Origin: Linum tenue | Lineage: Eukaryota > Streptophyta > Magnoliopsida > Malpighiales > Linaceae | Assembly (NCBI GenBank): GCA_946122785.1 | Contig: CAMGYJ010000010.1 | Coordinates: 33,211,608-33,275,607, forward strand | Direction of reading: 5' to 3' | Length of the DNA: 64,000 nt | Notes under the pieces: generated by a model | What the model saw: the letters and a program-made list of their open reading frames with translations, nothing else | Databases searched by the model: none | What the model was told of the DNA's origin: nothing | Program-made: the position numbers and the translations under genes | In this document: one piece after another, positions 55,485 to 64,000 of the stretch | Layout: every line of letters starts with the position of its first letter | How positions within the stretch are numbered: position 1 is the first letter of the stretch

Positions 55485-58344
55485 TCACTGGTTGTCTTCA
55501 TTTCCCTCCACTTCCCCTTCTCTTCCTCTTACTCTTCCTCCACGACCTCCTCGGCCCCTTCTTCTGCCCTCTCTACCTCCTCCTTCTTCACGAGCCCGCT
55601 GGACAACTGCTCGCAGATTCCTCTTAACCCGACCACCCACCGGAGTGTAGACAGGTGGTGGGGGTGGAGGTTGCTGAGATGGACCAGAAGCGTGGTAGAA
55701 AGTCGATGATGTACGTTGTTGTTTCGGGGTCTGATACTGAGTAGTTTGTTGCTGATGGTGGAAGTGAGGGGTGCCTTGGGTGAACATGTCATGTTCCTGA
55801 GTCGGGGCATAGCTTGAGGACCCTCCGGTGCCCTCAGTACTAGTAGCCCACTCACAATGTGGCCATGGTTCAGGAAGTTGAGTTTGTTGAGACGGACGAA
55901 GCTCTTCAATGTTTTCTCTCACCCTTCTTCTGCTCCTCCGTGGGGGCTCTTCTGGGGGCACGATCCTCTCATCAGCACGGAATGAAGGTTGGGCCGGAGC
56001 AGGCATTGGAGGGTATAATACGACATCCCTCCTTTGCTCTCTGGTACAAGAGAGCAGGTTGTTGAAAAGCCTGCGCAAAAAAGATGTCTTACGCTCATCC
56101 ATGGTGGGTGCACTCTCGACAGTGTGCTTGCCATGTTCCAAACCGTCAACCTAATAAATTGTTGTACAAAATTAACTAACATTAAATCTAATAATGATCC
56201 TCAAATCTAATAATGTTAACTAACATTCTAGCTAATATAGGCATGTAATCATACTACAAAAATTAAAACAAAGAGGCCAAAATGGAATTCACTTACCACT
56301 GCGCCCCAAATAGCACCTTGCTTTGACACCCATCTTAGCGTGAAGTTCCGATACCACCGCATGTAGCCATCGTGGTACCCCATTGGCCTCGTCTCCGGTG
56401 CCCCTTGGACCACCCACTGATTTCTATTCTCCCATATGTTTATGTAGAATTCATGCTTGCGGGTCCAATCCTTTTTGGTGTAGCGTAGGTCAATAGCGTG
56501 GAGCTCCCTGAACCCTTGAGGTGGGGATGCTGGAATTGGTTGCTCCAATCGATATTGCCTCAAAGATCGATCGGGCAGGTGCCATTCCACCATGTGCCAG
56601 CAGATTAAGGGCACCTTGCACAACCATGTCTCTTGATCCTCGGGATGTCTAAGACGATGCAACTCAACCACTTCATTTGGATATGGATCCCATACCGCCT
56701 ACAATCATTATAATTCATGGAATTAGTAAAAATTATATCCACTCCACCTAAAAAATTGAAAATCATGAAATTTTATATTTTTACCTGGTTCCACCAAGGC
56801 TTATCAAATTCAGCACGATAAAACAGTAAAGAGTGCTCGGGCTGGTGGTCGTTTGTATTTGCTCCGATCCACCTAATTAAGCAAATGTACGTATATAAGC
56901 AATTTTTAAAGCATAGATGTTTACTTGTTAAGTATGATTGTATGGAAGCATCTAAATTGAACTAAAATTCCTTACTTGGCAATAATCTAAATTAGCTAAA
57001 TACGATTTGGTTAGAATAAATCTAAATTTGCTTACTTGGAAGATATCTAAATTCACTAAAATACTATAATTGCAGACTTAAAATGTCTCTAAATTCGCTT
57101 AGTTGGAAGATAGCTAAGTTCACTAAAATACTATAATTGCATACTTAAAATGTCACTAAATTCGCTTACTTGGGAATAGATCTAAATTCACCTAACTAGC
57201 TACCATTGCATATCTAAAATAAATTCAACTTAAATTGAACTTACTTGAAACCCTATGGGGGATTTCCTACAAATCGTAGCTCATCATCTGGCAACCAGAA
57301 TTCCCGAGGGTCTCGAGGTGCGAGAAACGGAAGATGCTCCCATGCCCAGAGCTGGAGTATGAACATCGCACCACCAGCTTGTTTCGCTCCCAACTTCGAG
57401 CAAGTACACAACTCTCGGTAGATCCCAGCCAAGAAGGCCGACCCCCAACTTTTTTTCCCGATCTCGTCCCAGTCACCGAGGAGCATATTTAACCACATGC
57501 CTTGTATCCACCGGTTTGACTTGTCGGGGAACGAAAAACCCACCAACCAAGCCAATTAGGTAGACACGTGTACACCGCTCCAGCTGATCTTCAGGAGTAT
57601 CCGGGCCTATATTAACCTCCAACTGGATGTGGTCAACAAGCCACGGGATCGATACTTGCCCCGCATTCAGTGGTGGATGCCCTTGACCTTCGACGGGCGT
57701 GGTGGTCGGCATGTTGAACCCCAAACATTGTTGAATCAATGGCCCCCAACCATCTTCTGGTTTTCTCGAGTTGTCGATGATGGCATCTCCGGTGATCGGG
57801 AGCCCAGTGAGGATGGCAACATCTTTGAGGGTGATCGTCATTTCACCCTCGGGAAAGTGGAAGGTATGCAGCTCAGGGCGCCATCGCTCTGCCATTGCCG
57901 TCAGCAGATCGTTGTCAATATCAAGCCTCATAAAGTGCCTCAGCATGTGCAATCCCGTCCTCTCTAGATAGGGCTGCAGTCGAGGATGCCAACGGGGCAA
58001 TCGACATGTCCCTCGATGACTGATGGGAATAAGTGATTCCTACAAAACAAAAAACACAATATTGTCAGTCAATAGAAAGCAAAATAAAAACTTTAAAACT
58101 ATTGAAATAATTTTAGTGTGTCTACCGGATTATTGTTCCAAATTGAACGGGAGCGATGTTGATCTTACCCGGTTAAATACCTTCGATCCCTTGGACTAGG
58201 ATCGATGTACAATCTAGGGTCGTATATCTCATCACCCATCTATAAAAAAATATGAAATCAAATCAATTTAAATTTTAGCACCCATGAAAAAAAATGACAA
58301 AAGAATAAAATAAATTTACGTACTCTCAAAGCCTCTTCGTCCAT
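55485..58344 (-). pseudogene. Plant mobile domain (PMD/MAIN-like) gene of the MULE, damaged
   Basis: Exons on the - strand: 58324-58344 (MDEEALR), 58126-58239 (MGDEIYDPRLYIDPSPRDRR, DQHRSRSIWNNNP), 58039 down to about 57251, then about 56876-56785, about 56702-56290 and about 56150-55485. The PMD core is clear: RTGLHMLRHFMRLDIDNDLL, FHFPEGEMTITLKDVAILTG, LPITGDAI, VYLIGLVGG, then FPDKSNRWIQGMWLNMLLGD and REFWLPDDELRFV. The tail is low-complexity (Pro, Gln, then Arg/Gly/Glu). PMD proteins include Arabidopsis MAIN and MAIL1, which act in genome stability and transposon silencing; PMD genes are also known inside MULEs. Damage: TAA at 58165-58167, a one-base frameshift near 57535, and a TAG near 57262. 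Its role in the element is unknown; the place of mudrB suggests help in insertion or anti-silencing. Confidence 0.88.
57000..57190 (-). repeat. About 85-95-bp repeats in PMD intron
   Basis: Blocks with CTAAATTCGCTTA.TTGG and TTCACTAAAATACTATAATTG occur at least twice (about 57047-57090 and 57118-57145), with diverged flanking copies. They lie within the intron between 56877 and 57250. Confidence 0.7.
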
Positions 58345-58528
58345 TTTTTGCCGAAAAGCTAGCGAGTGTATCGACAAAAAACAAAAACTCTAGTAATTCT
58401 TTCTGATGCGGAAGATCGGACTTAGCCGCAACCACAGAGCATACTTAGAACGAAACTAGAGTGAAGTAATGGAGGGAGAAAGAAGTATAAAATTTGGTGG
58501 TGTGGTTTGGAATGGGGGGAGAGTGGTA

Positions 58529-58536
58529 TTTATAGG
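58529..58536 (-). promoter_or_regulatory. TATA box for PMD gene
   Basis: The - strand reads CCTATAAATACC just inside the right palindrome array and about 185 bp upstream of the ATG at 58344, mirroring the left-hand promoter. Confidence 0.6.
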
Positions 58537-58559
58537 GGGAAGGGGGCGCTGGAAATTTC

Positions 58560-59030
58560 AAACGGCCAATCACCGCTTTCGTCGAAAGCAGTGACTTCAC
58601 TGCAATGGAGGAGGGCGGTGATGCGCGGATCGCTGACGTGGCGAGGCGTGAGGCGTCGGACCGTGGAGAAAAACCACAATCCGTGCCTCACCGCATCCAA
58701 CGGCAGCGGTGAAGGGCGCGGACGACGCGGATCGATGACGTGGCGGGGCGGGGCTATCACCGCGTTCCTCTTTGGCGGTGAAGTGCCCGCGCGAGACCAC
58801 GTCAACGATCCGCGCCAACTTCACCGTTTTACCCATCAACGGTGATAATTGCTTCACCGTTTGGCTCATCAACGGTCATAATATCACCGCGATTGTTAAG
58901 GGCGGGGATTGCATCACCGTTTTTGGCCAAAACGGTGATAGCATCACTGTTGTTATTTAAAGCGGTGATGCTTTCACCGTTTTGGACCAAAGTGGTGATT
59001 ACCATCACTGTCTTGGTCTGCAACAGTGAT
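58560..59030. repeat. Right subterminal array of short palindromes
   Basis: Units such as CACCGTTTTACCCATCAACGGTG, CACCGTTTTTGGCCAAAACGGTG and CACTGTTGTTATTTAAAGCGGTG repeat every 28-35 bp between 58830 and 59030. Looser copies continue to 58560 around TCACCGC and GCGGTGA. Same motif as the left array but not a simple inverted copy of it, so the unit is conserved rather than the exact sequence. Confidence 0.85.
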
Positions 59031-59120
59031 GTTGAAACTGCTGTATTTTGGGGGAAAAGTTTATAAGTATTGTATTTGATGAATTTTTTTTAATAATTAG
59101 AGTATTCTAGGATTTTTCCC
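59015..59120 (-). repeat. MULE right terminal inverted repeat
   Basis: Complement matches 51089-51195; the outer end is fixed by target duplication GGCTACTCT at 59121-59129. Confidence 0.9.
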
Positions 59121-59129
59121 GGCTACTCT

Positions 59130-59514
59130 TGGGCCTGACATTTCCTCGCTCCTAACCCAGTGTGTAGTGAGTGACACAATCTATTTTTGGGTTTTGTAAT
59201 AGATTTTTTTTTATTATTTATGTAACTTCTTATTGCAGCTTACAGTTGCTTCTATTTTTGCATAATGAAATCAAGATTTTAACAGGAACTGAGAAATCAA
59301 ACACAAGATTATGTGTTGGAAGGACACCCAACAAGCCCAGAGGAAGTCATGGCACACTACTGTATGCAACGGGGATCAAGCATAATGGGGTATTTCGGTG
59401 CAATGTGATCCCAGAACGCTCTGACATATTCATATCTTTGGGCTTTATTTCGGTTGAGAATTTCCTATTCGAAATGATAAAGTAAGTTGTCCAGTTCAAG
59501 TTGAACGAAAGCTA
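59130..59514. other. Displaced upstream flank of the ICT1-like gene
   Basis: Before the MULE inserted, this DNA was continuous with 51079 and lay immediately upstream of the ICT1-like gene, so part of it is probably that gene's original promoter. There is no convincing coding frame; a CT/T-rich tract with TTGCAG near 59234-59239 resembles a splice acceptor but leads nowhere recognisable. Confidence 0.55.
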
Positions 59515-62500
59515 CTAGCAAGGAAGCCCGCGCTTGGCGACGGGGCATAAGTTAGTGTAACTATTAATATGTGACAGCGCAGAAGTTAGTGTAACTATTA
59601 ATATGCGATTATAAATAGATCATGAATCTGGTTATAACGTAAACAAAAGATACTAAAAAATCAGTGTTTGACACAATCCTTGTTTGCATAGATATTGATG
59701 TAGTTGTTCAAGTGCTTTGAGTCTTTGCCCACATTTTCGGATGGCAGAAATTAAAATTGCAAGGAAAGCAAGAGCCTAACCTATGCAAATGATGAAGGAA
59801 AACCCAAAAAAAACATCAATTTGCAGCTGAAATGATTGAACCACTAAGTAACAACCTGAGGGATGTGTTAATTCTTGGTCAACATATATTTGATTTGAAT
59901 GAGAGAAACCCAAAGCAGAAGATCATCATAAAGGCAAGTCGGATGAAATTCTTCAAGCATACCAATTCAAAGCTATCATAGGTCAATAAAACGACCAAGT
60001 GTGGAATTAAAGGCACGGTAATGCTACTCACTGAAGGCAACCAAATGAACAAATACTCCAATCTCATACTGCGATATAAAAAGGGTTGAAGTTGATCCTT
60101 ATAATGCTTTAGTGACAAAAGTGGAAAGAGACCCACAATAACGGAACATTTAAAAAGAAAAAAATTGAAGTAAAAAACAATTCGATAGAAAAAAATGAAA
60201 CATCAAAATAATGAAGTAAACAATTGTGAAATTGAACAAAAGAGACCCTAGATGGTGTACTCGATTGAAGATCTATAGCAGCAAGCTTATGAACATATAC
60301 GCTGCACTCTATCAAACACCTATAGCAACAAATGGAACCTGTCAAATGGGAAACTATTAGATCATAACAGAATTGCATATGACTGGGGGAAGGAAACAGT
60401 ACCAAATAGTTGAAAGAAATCACAAAATTAATTTTGGATGAGTATCCATTGACTGTTTGGCATTGACAATTATCCTATGAGTATCCAAAACAAAATAAAA
60501 ATACCAACCATACCTGAAAACAAAATCAATATAACACCTCAAGTTGAACTGCTAAAGTGAATATGAAAAGTAAGCACAAGTTACACCTGGGCAACACAAA
60601 CCTGCATTCATTCTTATTTTAGAGACCAAACATGATTTCTAATTCACCGTGTAAAATAATAGAACATAACATCAACACAAGAATTTAAGATTTTGAAGTG
60701 GCATATGATGCTAAAACGTCATTCATGGAACCTGATGAGCATTCTCCTACTGATTCAAAAGACCATCTAAAAGAATGCAAGAATCAATGGTTCGCCAATG
60801 ACACCAAATTATACTAGCATCACTTCCAACAGCATATTCCCAAGTGAGAGCATATAAAACTGAAATGAGTATATTGCTTTTAGTTCAGAGAAGCATGTGT
60901 AAAAAAAATAAACAGTTAATTACCACGTATTGAAGGAGGTCCGCCCTGTTCGTACAAGAAATCGGCAACCTCCCCAACCTTGTGGATCCAACGACTCGTC
61001 ATCTAGGAATCTTATGTTACTGGAGTTCTTAGGATCTATCAACCAATTAGAAATCATTTCAGCTTGCATATTCCATCACAGAGGATGACATTCGTTGGAT
61101 CCTGTAATGAAGTTAAAAACAATAACACTTAATCAAATGGTTCTGTTATTTATGCATAGTTGATTCACTACCAGCGGCGCTTGCTCCCGAGCAATAAAAA
61201 AACAATATGTGCAAGATCAAGAACATAAAAACCAATACCAACATCGTTAATCATAACCCATCAATACTCAATTGTTGTGTGAGAGATAAATATTTGGATT
61301 TCAGTGGGCTAAAAAGAAAGGATGACACTGACAACAATAATAAGGATATTGCAAGTAAACTTCAATCATGACTGCATGCTTTGTTGGAATAAAGAAAGGA
61401 TGACACTTAACAACACTAATTTCCTCTGGATTCTAAAAGGAATCCAATATTAACACTGAAACCACACATATTCATGAAGATCAAAAGTATCATAAAAGCA
61501 CAGAAGAAAATACCTGAACAACATAGTCATCTGACTCATCTCCACCACTTTATACGCCTGGATGCACCTAGCAAGTGAGCACTGAGATGACTCAGCAACA
61601 AAAGCAGAAATCACTCTTTTCTACTTGTTTAGATTCTCGTCTTAAAACCAGCGAAACAGTCGTACAAAAAACACACAGGCATTACTCGGATTGATGCATA
61701 TCATAAAGGGTTAGAAGGGCATATAAAGAATAGGCTAGTGCCGGTTTGACCCCAATCCGAAACTGCAATTGCTTGGTAGTGATAGACTGAGCAGAATACA
61801 CGCTCACCAACTGGCCACCATGATGATACATCCTCTCAAGAGGCAATACGATGAAACGCTTCCCTGGAAAAAGCAGAAACCCAAGTGAAGGGGAAAATGG
61901 CGCCAAGTGAAGATTCCACCACAAAGTCCGAACGTTCCATAGCAACAGTGGAGCTAGGAGAGATCGGTAGCAGGGAGCAATGAATCAATGGATAGACTTT
62001 GTAGAAGGACAAATGGGATACCTCAATATCAATACGGTAAACATAGAACCCCAAAAGGGGTTTAATTGGGATTCCCAGCGTTCCAGTAATGGCGAAGACT
62101 GACTGTTGGGTTTTTGCTGCATCCTATGAAAGTTTTTTCATTTGGAAATCAAAATCACAAGTTGGAAATAAGAAAGAGAGACCCAAATAAAAGGAAACTA
62201 ACAATTGAAACTGACAATCCCCAAATTAGCAATTACAATCCCATGATGAAACTGGAAAGGAACAGAGGAAATAGTGACATGTCATCGCTGGGGAGGTTCC
62301 TTGCATTGCCTTTCATAGACTTACCACCAGAAAAGTGATCGGATTTGTGCAACAAAAAAAAAATAGAAAGAAGGGAGCTTTGTGCCAAGCAAATCCGGAA
62401 AAAAGAAAGAGAGAACCATGGGAAACAAGAATAAAAGGTTAGATTCAAGAGAAGAAGAGACAGGAATTGCAGCCAGCGGTGCGAGTTAGAGATCGTTCTG

Positions 62501-64000
62501 GAAGCCGGTTCTTCTTCTTCATGAGACGGAGAGAGAAATATCTATGGCGACTTCTTCTCACTTCTCCCTTGGCGGGAATCCGATAAAAACAAAAACATAT
62601 CAGAACCAAAACAAAGAAAGGAAGACACCCAGAATATAAATAGAGCAAAGTTTTAGAAGAAGAGACTTACCTAGAGAGCAGTGGGTAGTTCTCGTCGCCC
62701 CTGCTACCTTCGGAAATATACAACGGCGACAGTTCCACTTCTCCTGCTCTTGTCAAACACACAAATCCAAAAAGAAAACTTCGGATAGGATTAGCAGGAA
62801 GCTATAAATTTAAAATCTAAACATACCATTTTTCCAAAATTGGAAAGTAAATTAAATCCATAAAAGAACTCACCTCAGACGGTCGTTGTCCCACCGCCGG
62901 CAGCAAGCTATGATTCCTCAGGCTAACGACCTCTCCTCCTCCGCCTATATTTTATCCTTCCCTCTTCCTGATCGAGAACCCCATAACAAAAAAGGAAGCA
63001 ACCAGAACTCAAGCAAAAAAAAAAAAAAAAGGGAAAGCGCTTCTGACCTAAGTCATCGTTCCCCGTACAATAACCGCCGTCCATAGAAGGCCTTCCTGTC
63101 ACCGCCATCGCCGTTCACGTCTTTCTCCTTCCCTCTCCCTGAGCGAGAACCCCATAACAAAAAGAGAAGTAATCAGAACTCAAGCAAAAAAAAAAAAAAA
63201 AGGAAAGTGCCTATGACCTAAGTCGTCGCTGCCATTACAATCACTGGTATCCATAGCAGTCCTTCCCGTCGCCGCCATCGCCGTCCTTACCCTTACAGCC
63301 ATCGACGTTCACGTCTTTCTCCTTCCCTCTCCCTGATCGAGAACCCCATAACAAAAAAAGAAGTAATCAGAACTCAAACCAGTAAAAAATATATGGAAAT
63401 GTAATATGCAAAAAGGAGAACGCTTCTGACCTAAGTCATCGTTGCCGGGACCATCTCCGGCATCCATGGCAGACCTTACCCCGGCGCCATCGCCAGCCTT
63501 CCCCTTGCCGCGAGCGACGTTCACGTCTTCTCACTCCCTATTTTCTTCACCTTCAACAGACAGAGGAGAGTGAGTGCTGGGAAGGTATATGCAAGAGGGA
63601 GGGGAATGACAAAGAAAGGGAAAACATAAAAACAACCAAGAGAGAGGCGAGGAAAACAAAAGTAAGATGAAATTAAATGGGAAGTGACGTTGAGCAGCCC
63701 AATAGTCTCGAAGGGAGCAAACAAGCAAATATTTAAATTACAATAATAGAACAAACGGAACCAAATAATTACTATAATGTCACCCATTGGATGGGACACT
63801 AAGAAACAATAGAATTAGGACATGTCTTATGATAAGAAGAATATCAACAGATATTCATGAACACATCCTTCTTCCCACGCCAAAACGAAATGGAATTCAA
63901 AGTCTTATCCCTTTAAATCCATCGAGCAATCAAGAAATCTTTCCAAGAGATTCATTCAATGCAAGAATTTTACCATATTCAGCTAATGAACTTAGCAACT
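59515..64000 (-). mobile_element. Helitron 3, 3' part (continues beyond window)
   Basis: On the - strand the element ends with the hairpin CCCGTCGCCAAGCGCGGG, spacer CTTCCTTG, then CTAG at 59515 before T: a typical Helitron 3' end. Reading away from that end, 60290-60700 resembles 20800-21200 in Helitron 1, in the same relative orientation, linking the two. Exon-like pieces with GT/AG edges occur (for example about 60950-61100), but no protein family is recognised and no Rep/helicase is seen. The 5' TC end was not found and presumably lies right of 64000. Bases after 63540 hold no recognisable feature. Confidence 0.65.
62955..63530 (-). repeat. About 170-195-bp tandem repeats in Helitron 3
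   Basis: The block CTTCCCTCT.CCTGA.CGAGAACC, an A tract and GACCTAAGTC.TCG is present three times, with GAGAACCCC at 62974, 63145 and 63339. Spacing varies because of A tracts and short insertions. It recalls the array near the 5' end of Helitron 1. Confidence 0.75.

Larger units (their letters stand above)
51089..59120 (+). mobile_element. Mutator-like element (MULE) with transposase and PMD gene
   Basis: Terminal inverted repeats of 100 bp or more (left GAAAAAAATCCCAAAATACT..., right, complemented, GGGAAAAATCCTAGAATACT...) are flanked by a perfect 9-bp duplication GGCTACTCT (51080-51088 and 59121-59129), the Mutator hallmark. Inside each end lies an array of short palindromes, then a TATA box, then one gene reading inward: transposase from the left, PMD protein from the right. 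The genes converge near 55045-55485, separated by minisatellites. The layout parallels maize MuDR (mudrA and mudrB convergent, each driven from its TIR), but the second gene is of the PMD family. Both genes carry a few inactivating changes. Confidence 0.93.

Noticed and set aside
58507..59066. Several frames of 60-112 codons on both strands in the right MULE array
   Set aside because: They arise from GC-rich palindromic repeats and have repetitive translations without domains.
61682..62054. 87- and 72-codon - strand frames in Helitron 3
   Set aside because: There is no recognisable family, the frames overlap, and codon composition is not gene-like. They could be captured exon pieces but cannot be supported.

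Overview
The window looks like nuclear DNA of a flowering plant, probably a eudicot. It has AT-rich intergenic DNA, GT-AG introns, TATA boxes of the TATAAATA type and a dense load of plant transposon families. Only two ordinary host genes are clear. One is a two-exon DUF1442 gene (+ strand, exons 38017-38076 and 43749-44387). The other is a seven-exon organellar ICT1-type release factor/peptidyl-tRNA hydrolase gene (- strand, 49167-50947). I cannot name the species.

Layout. 1-2022: right end of a CACTA (En/Spm) transposon with the last exons of one of its genes and a subterminal array of GGACGAC/GTCGTCC motifs. 2116-2447: PIF/Harbinger-type MITE. 3278-3981: short hAT element. 4451-16604: three-level nest, in which a Ty1/copia element (- strand) is split by a Ty3/gypsy Athila-like element (5354-13286, - strand), which is itself split by a hAT element with a broken transposase (8700-11972, + strand). 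17149-23716 and 25652-28716: two Helitrons of one family, head to head with 5' ends 1.9 kb apart; the second carries a captured piece of an oligopeptide transporter (OPT) gene and has a small hAT inside it. 29214-30460: small hAT element and a hAT transposase relic. 30577-35353: non-autonomous LTR retrotransposon with 992-bp LTRs and a coiled-coil ORF. 35692-35965: short hAT. 38163-43711: intact Ty1/copia element with LTRs that look identical, sitting in the intron of the DUF1442 gene. 45808-46164: MITE with long terminal inverted repeats. 46844-48640: 5'-truncated L1-type LINE. 51089-59120: an 8.0-kb Mutator-like element (MULE) inserted 132 bp upstream of the ICT1-like start codon. 59515 to the window end: 3' part of a third Helitron that shares sequence with the first.

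The MULE is the most coherent system. It has a perfect 9-bp target duplication, long terminal inverted repeats, subterminal arrays of short palindromes built on TCACCG...CGGTGA, and TATA boxes just inside both arrays. It carries two convergent genes: a MULE transposase and a plant-mobile-domain (PMD) gene. Both are lightly damaged by nonsense changes and frameshifts, so this copy is probably a recently dead relative of a two-gene autonomous element.

Target-site duplications were found for most elements and fix their ends to the base. In the nest, LTR divergence by eye (about 6 percent for the outer copia, about 2.5 percent for the gypsy) agrees with the insertion order. No rRNA gene, tRNA gene or CRISPR array was found. 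All base counts, splice sites and percentages were read by eye.
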